A stretch of DNA of 64,000 nucleotides. Origin: Saccharothrix syringae. Lineage in GTDB: Bacteria; Actinomycetota; Actinomycetes; Mycobacteriales; Pseudonocardiaceae. Below the pieces are notes generated by a model, which made no database searches, was not told the origin of the DNA, and saw only the letters and a program-made list of their open reading frames with translations. A program made the position numbers and the translations under genes. This document shows positions 8,115 through 15,890 of this stretch, one piece after another; positions within the stretch are counted from its first letter, which is position 1; each line of letters starts with the position of its first letter. The stretch lies in the NCBI RefSeq assembly GCF_009498035.1, contig NZ_CP034550.1, positions 1,612,001 to 1,676,000 of the forward strand, given 5' to 3'.

Positions 8115-9055
8115 CGGGACACCCCCGTCCCGGCGGTCTCGGCGGCGGCGAGCAGCTCGGCGACGCCGTCGAGGTGCGCGGGGGTCTTGAGGGCGAGCGT
8201 GGCGGTGCCCTTCAGCTCGCGCTTGGCCAGGCCGGTCAGCGCGCCGGCGGGCGGCAGCTCCACCACCGCGGTGACGCCGCGCCCGGCCAGGGTCGCCTGG
8301 CAGGCGTCCCAGCGCACCGGGCGGGTCACCTGGGAGACCAGGCGGTCCAGCACCTCGGCGCCGTCGGTGACCACCGCGCCGTCGGCGTTGGACAGCAGCG
8401 GCAGCACCGGGTCGGACACGGCGATCCCGGCGGCGCGCACGCGCAGCGCGTCCTCGGCGGGCGCCATGTACCGGGTGTGGAACGCGCCCGCGACCTGGAG
8501 CCTGCGGACCTTCGCCCGGTCGGGTGGTTGTTCGACCAGCTTGTCGAGGGCGTCCAACGGGCCGGCGGCGACCACCTGCCCGGCGCCGTTGCGGTTGGCG
8601 CCGACCAGGCCCAGCTCGTCCAGGCGCGCCAGCACCTCGTCCGGTTCGCCGCCGAGCACGGCGACCATGCCGGTGGGGGCGAGCGCGCACGCGGCGGCCA
8701 TCTCGGCACCGCGCACGGCGGCCAGCGCGACCGCGTCGTCGGCGCCGAGGACGCCCGCGATCGCGGCGGCGGCCAGCTCGCCGACGGAGTGGCCGGCGAT
8801 GACCGTGTCGGCGGGCAGCTCGACGCGTCGCCGCAGCTCCTCGTGGGCGAGCAGGGCCAGGGCGACCACCAGCGGCTGGGTGATCGCGGTGTCCTTGATC
8901 TCGTCCGCGTCGGCCGTCGTGCCCAGGCGGAGCAGGTCCAGGCCGGTCGCTTCGGACCACTTCGCGACGCGCTCGGCAGCCCCCTCGACGTCGAGCCAGG
9001 GGGTGAGCATGCCGGGTGTCTGCGACCCCTGTCCGGGGGCGAGGAGGGCGATCAC
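8111..9055 (-). CDS. fabD: Malonyl-CoA:ACP acyltransferase
   Basis: 314 aa. It loads malonate from CoA to ACP. The nucleophile elbow is GHSVGELAAAAI (Ser about residue 92), the N-terminal LLAPGQGSQ motif is intact, and the catalytic His lies in GAFHTRYMAPA. GTG start at 9055. First gene of the FAS-II operon, downstream of fasR and of a palindrome at 9124-9140 in its promoter region. Confidence 0.95.
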   Translation of the reverse strand: MIALLAPGQGSQTPGMLTPWLDVEGAAERVAKWSEATGLDLLRLGTTADADEIKDTAITQPLVVALALLAHEELRRRVELPADTVIAGHSVGELAAAAIAGVLGADDAVALAAVRGAEMAAACALAPTGMVAVLGGEPDEVLARLDELGLVGANRNGAGQVVAAGPLDALDKLVEQPPDRAKVRRLQVAGAFHTRYMAPAEDALRVRAAGIAVSDPVLPLLSNADGAVVTDGAEVLDRLVSQVTRPVRWDACQATLAGRGVTAVVELPPAGALTGLAKRELKGTATLALKTPAHLDGVAELLAAAETAGTGVSR

Positions 9056-9123
9056 GTCCCCAACTGAACACGGTGGACTCGCTTTCCCGGGATGCCGCCA
9101 CTGACGAATCCACGGGTCCGCAG

Positions 9124-9140
9124 TTGTAGGGTTCCTACAA
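9124..9140. promoter_or_regulatory. Candidate FasR operator in the fabD promoter
   Basis: Perfect 7-bp inverted repeat TTGTAGG-GTT-CCTACAA, 68 bp upstream of the fabD start and 95 bp downstream of the fasR stop. In Streptomyces, FasR (same family and same position) activates fab genes by binding upstream of fabD. Assigning this palindrome as its site is an inference from symmetry and position. Confidence 0.6.
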
Positions 9141-9235
9141 ATGCGACTCGCGGATGAACGTCAGACGACGTTCCGCGTTGTCGACCGCGTCGCACATCGG
9201 GCCAAATGGGACATGAGTCCTCCGTCACACCCCGG

Positions 9236-10411
9236 TCACCACAGCCCGCGGGCGCGGGCGAGCCGGCCCACCGCCAGCGCCACCCGCAGCACCAGCGCGT
9301 CCCGGGGGTCGTTGGCGTTGCGCCCGGTCAGCTCGGTGGCCCGGCGCAGCCGGTAGCGGACGGTGTTGGGGTGCACGAACAGCTTCCGCGCGCACGCCTC
9401 CAGCACGCCGCCGACCTCCAGGAAGGTGTCCACGGTCTCCAGCAGCGCGCCGCCCGCCTCCTCCAGCGGCCGGGCCACGCGGTCGACCAGTTGCCACTCG
9501 GCCTCCGGGTCGCCCGCCAGCGCCCGCTCCGGCAGCAGGTCCAGCGACCGCACCGGCCGCGGCGCGGCGGGCCACCCCACCACCGCCCGCAGGCCCGACA
9601 GGGCGTCGCTCGCGCTGCGGTGCGCGTCGGCCAGGCTCGGCACCGTCGGCCCGGCCACCACGGCGCCCGCGCCGAACGCGTCGGCGATCCGCGCCAGCGC
9701 GTCACCGCGCTCGGTCTCCCCGCCCAGCAGCACCACCAGCCGCGAGCCCTGCACGCTCAGCAGCACCTGCCGCCCGATGCGCGCGGCCCGGCTGCGCACC
9801 TCGAACACCACGGCGGGCGGGTCGTCCGACGGCGGGTTGCCCACCAGCACGGTCGCCTCGGCCGCCGGGTCCCAGCCCAGCGCGGTGGCGCGGGAGAGCA
9901 GCGACTCCTCCGCGTCGCCGCGCACGATGCCGTCGACGACCAGCGCCTCCAGCCGGGCGTCCCAGGCGCCCCGGGCCTCCGCCGCGGCCGCGTAGGAGGT
10001 GGCCGCGGAGAACGCGATCTCCCGCCCGTACCGCAGCACGCCCTCGTTGAGCAGCGCGCGTTCCGCGTCGTCGCGCGCGAGCCGGGGGAGCTGCCGCTCG
10101 AACAGCTCCAGCGCGATCCGGACCAGCTCCACGGTCTGGCGCAGGCTCACCCAGCGGGAGATGTCCTTGGGCGCGGACCGGAACGCCTCGGCGGTCAGCC
10201 GGATCGCCTGCTGCGGGTCGTGCAGCCAGGACACGAAGCCCGCGACCCCGTTCTGGATGAGCAGCAGCACGCCGGCGCGCTGGTCCGCGGGCATCCGCCG
10301 GAACCAGGGCAGCCGGGCCTCCATCTCGGCCACGCTCGCCGCGGCCAGGTCGCCCGACGCCCGCTGGAGGGTGCGCAGCGTGTCCCGCGACAGGGTCGTC
10401 GGTCCGGTCAT
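9236..10411 (-). CDS. fasR: PucR-type transcriptional regulator, FasR-like activator of fatty-acid synthesis
   Basis: 391 aa from the ATG at 10411; an in-frame GTG at 10447 would add 12 residues. The N-terminal and central parts form the helical and GGDEF-like sensory region of the PucR/CdaR family. The C-terminal PucR HTH is clear: LFVHPNTVRYRLRRATELTG (about residues 345-365). The same gene lies directly upstream of fabD in Streptomyces (FasR) and beside it in mycobacteria (the Rv2242 family). Same strand as the fab operon, with 180 bp between them. Confidence 0.85.
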   Translation of the reverse strand: MTGPTTLSRDTLRTLQRASGDLAAASVAEMEARLPWFRRMPADQRAGVLLLIQNGVAGFVSWLHDPQQAIRLTAEAFRSAPKDISRWVSLRQTVELVRIALELFERQLPRLARDDAERALLNEGVLRYGREIAFSAATSYAAAAEARGAWDARLEALVVDGIVRGDAEESLLSRATALGWDPAAEATVLVGNPPSDDPPAVVFEVRSRAARIGRQVLLSVQGSRLVVLLGGETERGDALARIADAFGAGAVVAGPTVPSLADAHRSASDALSGLRAVVGWPAAPRPVRSLDLLPERALAGDPEAEWQLVDRVARPLEEAGGALLETVDTFLEVGGVLEACARKLFVHPNTVRYRLRRATELTGRNANDPRDALVLRVALAVGRLARARGLW

Positions 10412-10530
10412 GCCGCCCACCATCGCACGTTCTCGAGGGGACGACACAAACGAGTGATTCAGCCTGACGGTGTGGGCCGATCGCCCTACGTTCTGAGGCG
10501 TTCGGAGCAGCCGGGGTATGGAGGATGGAC

Positions 10531-12042
10531 GTGCGCAGGTTCACAACGGTCGGCCTCGTGCTCGCCGCCGTGCTGGCGACCGCGGTCGGCACGTCGACCG
10601 GGTCGGGGCGCAGCGACCCGCTGGCCGAGTTCCACAACCAGGAGCTGGTCTGGAAGCCCTGCCACGAGGGGCTGGACTGCGCGGAGCTGGTGCTGCCGCT
10701 GGACTACGCCAGGCCGGCCGAGGAGAAGATCTCGCTGGTGATCAGCCGCCGCAGGGCGACCGACCCGGCGCGGCGGCGCGGCGTGCTGGTGCTCAACCCG
10801 GGCGGGCCCGGCGGCTCGGGCCTGGGCATGCCCCTGTACCTGGCCAACTCGGGCGCGGCCCAGGTCTACGACCTCATCGGGTTCGACCCCCGCGGCGTGG
10901 GCGGTTCCACGGCGCTGACCTGCAACACCGTGCCGCCGCTGACCAAGCTCGACAGCAGGCCCGCGGACGAGGACTTCCCCAGGTGGGCGGCCGAGGCGCG
11001 GGCCGCGGAGGAGGCGTGCCAGCGCTCGGCGGGCGGCATCCGGCAGTTCATCAACACCCCCAACACCGCCCGCGACCTGGACGTGGTCCGCGCCGTGCTG
11101 GGCGAGGAGAAGATCAACTACCTGGGCTACTCCTACGGCACGTACCTGGGCGCGGTCTACGGCAGCCTGTTCCCCCGGCGGCTCAACCGCAGCGTGCTGG
11201 ACTCCTCGGTGCACCCGGAGTGGATCTGGCGCGAGCAGTTCCGGGCGCAGGCCGTCGCGCTGCGGCGCAACGTCGAGCAGTGGGCGGAGTGGGTGGCCCA
11301 GCGCGACGAGCACTTCAAGCTCGGCACCGACGCCGCCGGGGTGATGGCCACCGTCGAGGGGGTGGCGGCCTCGCTGGCCGCGCAGCCGGTGGCCGACAAC
11401 ACCCGCACCGACTTCGACGCGGCCATGGGCGTGGGCACCCGCTACCGTCCACTGTGGTCCCAGCTCGCCGACGCGGTGACCCGGCTGCGCGCGCGCCAAC
11501 CGGCCGAGAGCGCGCTGCTGATGGCCCGCTCCGCGCAGGACGAGCTGGTCTCCGGCGTGTTCAACACGGTGACGTGCGAGGTCGACTGGCCGACCGACCT
11601 GGAGACCTACTACGAGGACATGCGGGTGTTCCGCGAGCGCTACCCCTACGGCTTCGGCGTGGTGCGCGCGGCCCCGACGACCTGCGCGTTCCGCACGTTC
11701 ACCCCGCCCGAGCCCGAGGTGGTGCTCAAGCGCGACGGGTACCCGGTCGGCGTGGTGGTGCAGGCCGAGGGCGACACGCAGACGCAGTACGAGAGCGGCC
11801 CCGCCATGGCGGCCCGGCTGGGGCACAACCTGCTCACCGTGCTCGACGAGGGCAGGCACGGCATCTACGGCTCCAAGAACGCGTGCGTGAACCGGGTGGT
11901 GGACCGCTACCTGGTCGACGGCGTGCTGCCGCCCAGCAGCTCGACGTGTCCCGGCGACCCGCGCCCGACCTTGGAGGCGCCCGCGTCGGTACCGCTGGTG
12001 CAGTCCTACTTGGACGGTCTGGTGCTCGGTCAGCGCCCCTGA
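10531..12042 (+). CDS. Secreted alpha/beta-hydrolase, S33 tripeptidyl aminopeptidase (TAP) family
   Basis: 503 aa exported peptidase. The signal peptide is RRFTTVGLVLAAVLATAVG. The oxyanion region is LVLNPGGPGGSG, the nucleophile elbow is GYSYGTYLGAVYG (Ser about residue 208), and the acid and His are in EGDTQTQYESG and DEGRHGIYGS, inside the TAP-like C-terminal domain. I chose GTG 10531 because GGAGG (10520-10524) touches the ATG at 10525 but sits 6 nt from this GTG. Likely role: removing N-terminal peptides from external substrates. Divergent from fasR. Confidence 0.88.
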   Translation: MRRFTTVGLVLAAVLATAVGTSTGSGRSDPLAEFHNQELVWKPCHEGLDCAELVLPLDYARPAEEKISLVISRRRATDPARRRGVLVLNPGGPGGSGLGMPLYLANSGAAQVYDLIGFDPRGVGGSTALTCNTVPPLTKLDSRPADEDFPRWAAEARAAEEACQRSAGGIRQFINTPNTARDLDVVRAVLGEEKINYLGYSYGTYLGAVYGSLFPRRLNRSVLDSSVHPEWIWREQFRAQAVALRRNVEQWAEWVAQRDEHFKLGTDAAGVMATVEGVAASLAAQPVADNTRTDFDAAMGVGTRYRPLWSQLADAVTRLRARQPAESALLMARSAQDELVSGVFNTVTCEVDWPTDLETYYEDMRVFRERYPYGFGVVRAAPTTCAFRTFTPPEPEVVLKRDGYPVGVVVQAEGDTQTQYESGPAMAARLGHNLLTVLDEGRHGIYGSKNACVNRVVDRYLVDGVLPPSSSTCPGDPRPTLEAPASVPLVQSYLDGLVLGQRP

Positions 12043-12058
12043 GGCGCGGTTGGCGACG

Positions 12059-12098
12059 GCGAGGGCCGGGCGACCCCACGTGGTCGCCCGGCCCTCGC
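12059..12098. terminator. Strong terminator hairpin after the TAP-family peptidase
   Basis: Perfect 17-bp GC-rich stem (12059-12075 with 12082-12098) and a 6-nt loop, 16 bp after the stop codon. Confidence 0.8.
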
Positions 12099-12148
12099 TC
12101 CGCCGTGCCGTGGACCGGCCGTCGCCGCGGCCGACCCCGGTGATGTGA

Positions 12149-12183
12149 AAACGCTCGGCGCGGGCACCCCGCGCCGAGCGTTT
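12149..12183. terminator. Terminator hairpin
   Basis: Perfect 15-bp stem AAACGCTCGGCGCGG (12149-12163) with its complement at 12169-12183, loop GCACC. The A-start and T-end make it usable in both orientations. Confidence 0.75.
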
Positions 12184-12397
12184 CCCTCTCCCCGGTCCCC
12201 ACCGGTGATTCCACTCTGGACCGTTCGGGCAAGATCCGCCACGCGAGTCACCCTTTCGTGCGGGCAGTTCAGGTTGCCGGGTGATCTCTGCTTGCGAAAC
12301 GATCACGACGCGAGCGGGGCAGGGCCGGCCACCCCTCGGGGACCGCCCCCGCGGAGACCGCCCCCCCGGGCGCCGGCGCCCCGAAGCCGGCGGGCAT

Positions 12398-12429
12398 CGG
12401 AGGCCCCCGCCGCGGCGCGGGGGCCTCCG
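12398..12429. terminator. Terminator hairpin downstream of the phytase gene
   Basis: Perfect 12-bp stem CGGAGGCCCCCG (12398-12409) with its complement at 12418-12429, 58 bp past the phytase stop. Confidence 0.65.
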
Positions 12430-12486
12430 GCGGCGGGACGGTCGGCCGTGTCACCCCGGTGGTGGCGCGCCGTGCCGCGCCCCGCG

Positions 12487-13740
12487 TCAGCCCTCCAACC
12501 GGTCCAGCACGTCGGCCCAGCTGACGTAGGCGAACCCGGTGGTGTCCGAGTCCCCGACCGCGGGCCGGCGCTCGCCGTCGTGCACGACCAGCAGCCCCTC
12601 CGGGTAGCGCGGCCCCAGGTCGGCGACGACCGCGTGCGCGCCGTCCGAGTGCTCGACCGAGTCGTTGCCCCGCCCGGCGCCCACCCGGAACGACCCGACC
12701 GGCCGGTTGCGCCCGGTCCGCTCGTAGGCCACGAACCGCGAGTCGCCCTGGCTGGACGCGAGCAGGTACCGGCCGGCCACGGTCAGGCCCTCCGCGTCCG
12801 CCTCCAGCAGCCGCCCGCCGACGCCCGGGTCGGGCCCGGACACCGCGCACTCCCCGGTCCGCGGGTCGTAGGTCTGCGGCACCCCGAAGGAGCGCACGCG
12901 GTCGACCAGCACCGGCTCGCCGAACCCGGACGCCCGCAGCGGCACCCGCCACACGCCGACGTCCTCCTGGGCCGCGTACAGCACCCCGTACCGCGAGTCC
13001 ACGACCATGCCCTCCAGCTGCGGCCCCTCGCCGGGCTCGCCGCACGGCGCCCAGGTGCCGCCGCCGGGCAGCGGGAACGACGACGGCAGGTCCAGGGTCG
13101 CCGCCACCGCCGTGCCCACCGTCCCGCCGGCGGTCGGCACGACGTGCAGCAGCGCCAGCCGCGTTTCGTCGCGCCTGCTGGTGACGACCACGGGCGTGCG
13201 CCCGACGAACCCGGCGGCCAGCCCGTAGGCGGTGCGCTGCCCGTCGACCTCGGCCTCGGAGGCGGAGAACACCGGCCGCGCGGCGGGGTCGGTCACGTCC
13301 CGCACCACCGCCGCGCCCGCCGCCGAGCCCCGCGCGTCCACCTCGTAGACCCGCACCCGGTCGCGGCCCCGGTCGCTGACGAACGCCAGCTCCCGCGCCC
13401 GGCCGCCGACGGGCACCCCGCCGAGCACGTCCACGTTGTTGTAGCGGCCGGGCATGGCGCCCGGGGTCGGCGCGGCCGGCGCCGGGTAGCGGCCCAGGGT
13501 GCGCCCGGACAGGTCGAACGCGGCCAGCCCGCCCTCCTTGAGGGTGCCGAGCACGACGCTCCGACCGGCCGAGCGGGGGTGCACCCACACGGCAGGGTCG
13601 TCGGCGTCGGCGTTGGCGGGCACCCCGGCCGGGTCGTCGGCGAAGGACTGCGTCTGCGCCACCGGGACCACCACCCCGTCGGCGGCGGGAGCGGCGGCCA
13701 GCAGCAGCGGGACCAGGGCGGTTACGAACAGAATTCGCAT
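12487..13740 (-). CDS. Secreted beta-propeller phytase
   Basis: 417 aa. The first 20 residues (MRILFVTALVPLLLAAAPAA) form a signal peptide. The mature part has the beta-propeller phytase signatures ADADDPAVWVHP (about residues 44-55), GRYNNVDV, FVSDRGRDRVRVYEV and PEGLLVVHDGE. These Asp/Glu-rich loops bind Ca2+ and hydrolyse phytate to release phosphate outside the cell. Length is usual for the family. Monocistronic, and divergent from the riboswitch transcript. Confidence 0.9.
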   Translation of the reverse strand: MRILFVTALVPLLLAAAPAADGVVVPVAQTQSFADDPAGVPANADADDPAVWVHPRSAGRSVVLGTLKEGGLAAFDLSGRTLGRYPAPAAPTPGAMPGRYNNVDVLGGVPVGGRARELAFVSDRGRDRVRVYEVDARGSAAGAAVVRDVTDPAARPVFSASEAEVDGQRTAYGLAAGFVGRTPVVVTSRRDETRLALLHVVPTAGGTVGTAVAATLDLPSSFPLPGGGTWAPCGEPGEGPQLEGMVVDSRYGVLYAAQEDVGVWRVPLRASGFGEPVLVDRVRSFGVPQTYDPRTGECAVSGPDPGVGGRLLEADAEGLTVAGRYLLASSQGDSRFVAYERTGRNRPVGSFRVGAGRGNDSVEHSDGAHAVVADLGPRYPEGLLVVHDGERRPAVGDSDTTGFAYVSWADVLDRLEG

Positions 13741-13852
13741 TCGGCGCAGGCTACGCAGATCCGGTGTACGGCGGCCGAACCGCGGGTTTTGTGCTGTTGG
13801 TCACCCGAGGAACACCGGGGCGTGGCATGGTGTTCGAGGCGAGTGAGCAGAC

Positions 13853-13971
13853 ATGCGCTCCGGGGTCGGTGGAAGTCCGAACCGGCGGTGACAGCCCGCG
13901 ACCCGCCCGAGGAGGGCGGTTGACCCGGTGGAACTCCGGGGCCGACGGTGAGAGTCCGGATGGGAGGCGCG
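13853..13971 (+). ncRNA. FMN riboswitch (RFN element)
   Basis: The conserved RFN segments occur in order: CTCCGGGGTCGGTG, AAGTCCGAACCGGCGGTGA, AGCCCGCGACCC, a variable hairpin CCGCCCGAGGAGGGCGG, GGTGGAACTCCGGGGCCGACGG and GAGAGTCCGGATGGGAG. The P1 helix pairs GCGCTCC near 13855 with GGAGGCGC near 13963. It binds FMN and shuts down the downstream riboflavin transporter gene. Just downstream CCCCG (13992-13996) can pair with CGGGG (14009-14013), next to the Shine-Dalgarno GGAGG at 14016-14020. That suggests control at translation initiation. Confidence 0.95.
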
Positions 13972-14025
13972 CGTGCCGTTGGCGTGCCCTGCCCCGGAAG
14001 AAGCCTGTCGGGGATGGAGGACGCG

Positions 14026-14661
14026 GTGCACGTCTTGATGGAGCACGGCTTCACGGTGTTCGGCCAGAAGGTCTCCTGGGCTGAGTTCGTCGGCCAGGTC
14101 TTCGCCCTGGCCGTGGTCTGGCTGGCGCAGCGGCGCAGGCTGCTGACGTGGCCGGTGCAGCTGGTCTCGGTGACGCTGCTGTTCGTGGTCTACGTGTCGG
14201 CCGACCTCGGCGGCACGGCCGCGCGGCAGGTCGTGATCGCGCTGATCACCCTCTACGGCTGGTGGGCGTGGACCCGCAGGCGCGACCCGGTGTTCGGCGT
14301 CGTGGTCCGCAGGGGCACCGCCAAGGAGCGGCTGGCGGTGCTGGCCGCGTTCGTCGTCGGCACGGTCGCCTTCGCCCTGGTCCTGCAGGCCACCGGCGCG
14401 AGCTGGGCGCCGTGGCCGGACGCCGCGATCTTCATCGGCACGGTGCTGGCCTTCACCCTCCAGGGCCTCGGCCTGGTCGAGTTCTGGCTGGTCTGGCTGG
14501 CGGTGGACGCGATCGGCGTGCCGCTGCAGCTCCAGTCCGGGCTGTACTTCAGCGCGTTCGTCTACATCATCTTCGCCGCCCTGGTGGTCCGCGGCTGGGT
14601 CGACTGGAACCGCGAGGCCAGGCGGTCCGCGGTCGCGTCGGCGCAGCACAAGCCCGCCTAA
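14026..14661 (+). CDS. ribM: Riboflavin transporter, PnuX/RibM (PnuC family)
   Basis: 211 aa integral membrane protein with about seven hydrophobic segments and the PnuC-family hallmarks ITLYGWWAWTRR and EFWLVWLAVDAIGVPL. PnuC proteins import nicotinamide riboside, but members behind an FMN riboswitch (PnuX/RibM) import riboflavin, and this gene follows one directly. I chose GTG 14026 because GGAGG at 14016-14020 sits 5 nt from it; the in-frame ATG at 14014 overlaps that site. The stop codon overlaps the stop of the convergent lipoprotein gene by 4 bp. Confidence 0.9.
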   Translation: MHVLMEHGFTVFGQKVSWAEFVGQVFALAVVWLAQRRRLLTWPVQLVSVTLLFVVYVSADLGGTAARQVVIALITLYGWWAWTRRRDPVFGVVVRRGTAKERLAVLAAFVVGTVAFALVLQATGASWAPWPDAAIFIGTVLAFTLQGLGLVEFWLVWLAVDAIGVPLQLQSGLYFSAFVYIIFAALVVRGWVDWNREARRSAVASAQHKPA

Positions 14662-15890
14662 CGCCCCTTCCGCGCGTCGTCGAGGTCCTCGGCGAGGCGC
14701 GCCACCTCGGCGTCCACCGTCTCGGGTTTCTCCAGCGCGTCGTGCAGCGACTCCTGGATGATGCCGGTCAGCTCGTCGTAGTACGGCGAGACGGGGCGGG
14801 CCCGGGCGCCCGTCATGACGTCGCGCAGCCGCTCCAGCCCGCGCTCGCGGTACAGCGCGGTCCAGGTCGGCGGGAACCCGGCGCTGCGGTGCAGGGCCCG
14901 CTGGTTCTGCTCGCCGATCAGGAAGTTGATGAACTCGGCGGCGGTCTTCTGGTGCGTCGAGCACCGGGAGACCGCCAGGTTCCAGCCGCCCAGCGCGCCG
15001 GGGCCGGGCAGCGGCACGAAGTCGACCCTGCCCGCCACCGGCGAGCCCGGCGCGTTGAGCTGCGGGAGCGCGTTCGGCCAGTGCCGCAGGAACAGCGCGC
15101 CGCCCGCGCGGAACGCGTCCCGGCTGGCCACCTCCTGGTAGTCCAGCGCCGCCCGCGGGATCCACCCCTCGGCGAACCCCGACGCCAGCCGGTGCACAGC
15201 CGCCCGCGCGCCCGGCTCGTCCGGTCGCAGCAGGTCGCCCCGGTGCGCCCAGACCACCTCGGCCACGTTGGCCGTCAGGCCCTCGTACCGGGCGAACTGG
15301 CCCAGGTAGCCCGCCAGGCCGTACCGGGGCGCGACGGTGGTGGCCAGCTCCACCAGCTCGTCCCACGTGCGCGGCGGCTGCCTCCCGGCCGCCTCCAGCA
15401 CGTCGCGGCGGTAGTAGAGCAGCCCGACGTCGGCCCGCCACGGCACCGCCCACAGCCGGCCGTCGTGCCGGGAGGCGTCCACCAGCTGCGGCAGCAGCGA
15501 GCCCAGCGGGAACTCCTTCTCCAGCACCGGCTCCAGGTAGCCGGCCGCGGCGAACGCCGCCGTCCACACCACGTCCACGGTGACCACGTCGTAGCAGCGC
15601 GCCCGGTGCTCGGCGCGGTCGACGCCGGCCAGGTCCTGCGCGCGGGCGGTCAGCTGGGCGCGGTGGGCGTCGGTGGAGGCGGGCATCTCGTGGAACGTCA
15701 CCTCCTCGTCGTCGCCGTGCTGGGCGTTCCACTGCTTCACCAGCTCCTTGATCTGCCCGCCCGCCGAGGTGTCCAGGCCGTCGGCGAAGGCGATCGGCCC
15801 GCGCCCCTGGTACCCCTCGACCTCCGGTGGCCTCCCGCAGGCCGCCAGGACGATCACCAGCACGACGAGCACCCGCACCACGTCACCCAC
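14658..15890 (-). CDS. Extracellular solute-binding lipoprotein
   Basis: 410 aa. An N-terminal hydrophobic stretch ends in a lipobox, IVLAAC. The body matches family-1 solute-binding proteins of carbohydrate ABC transporters: GGQIKELVKQWN, YDVVTVDVVWTAAFAAAGYLEPV, LWAVPWRADVGLLYYRRDVL and AAEFINFLIGEQNQ. The GTG start overlaps the end of the upstream cyclase/solute-binding gene by 8 bp, so the two are co-translated. No permease or ATPase gene is nearby, so this protein may signal or present ligand to its partner rather than feed a dedicated transporter. Confidence 0.82.
   Translation of the reverse strand: MGDVVRVLVVLVIVLAACGRPPEVEGYQGRGPIAFADGLDTSAGGQIKELVKQWNAQHGDDEEVTFHEMPASTDAHRAQLTARAQDLAGVDRAEHRARCYDVVTVDVVWTAAFAAAGYLEPVLEKEFPLGSLLPQLVDASRHDGRLWAVPWRADVGLLYYRRDVLEAAGRQPPRTWDELVELATTVAPRYGLAGYLGQFARYEGLTANVAEVVWAHRGDLLRPDEPGARAAVHRLASGFAEGWIPRAALDYQEVASRDAFRAGGALFLRHWPNALPQLNAPGSPVAGRVDFVPLPGPGALGGWNLAVSRCSTHQKTAAEFINFLIGEQNQRALHRSAGFPPTWTALYRERGLERLRDVMTGARARPVSPYYDELTGIIQESLHDALEKPETVDAEVARLAEDLDDARKGR

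Larger units (their letters stand above)
12043..12486. other. 444-bp intergenic region with three separate hairpins
   Basis: Between convergent genes. It holds perfect stems at 12059-12098 (17 bp), 12149-12183 (15 bp, ends in TTT) and 12398-12429 (12 bp). The last two probably terminate the phytase transcript or block read-through. Between them I see no convincing gene; a 42-codon minus-strand frame near 12269-12397 has no recognisable features. Confidence 0.6.

Noticed and set aside
12269..12397. 42-codon minus-strand frame after the phytase gene
   Set aside because: No ribosome site or recognisable feature, and it overlaps the terminator stems.
14026..14661. Nicotinamide riboside transporter PnuC
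   Set aside because: The fold fits, but the FMN riboswitch directly upstream makes riboflavin the more likely substrate.
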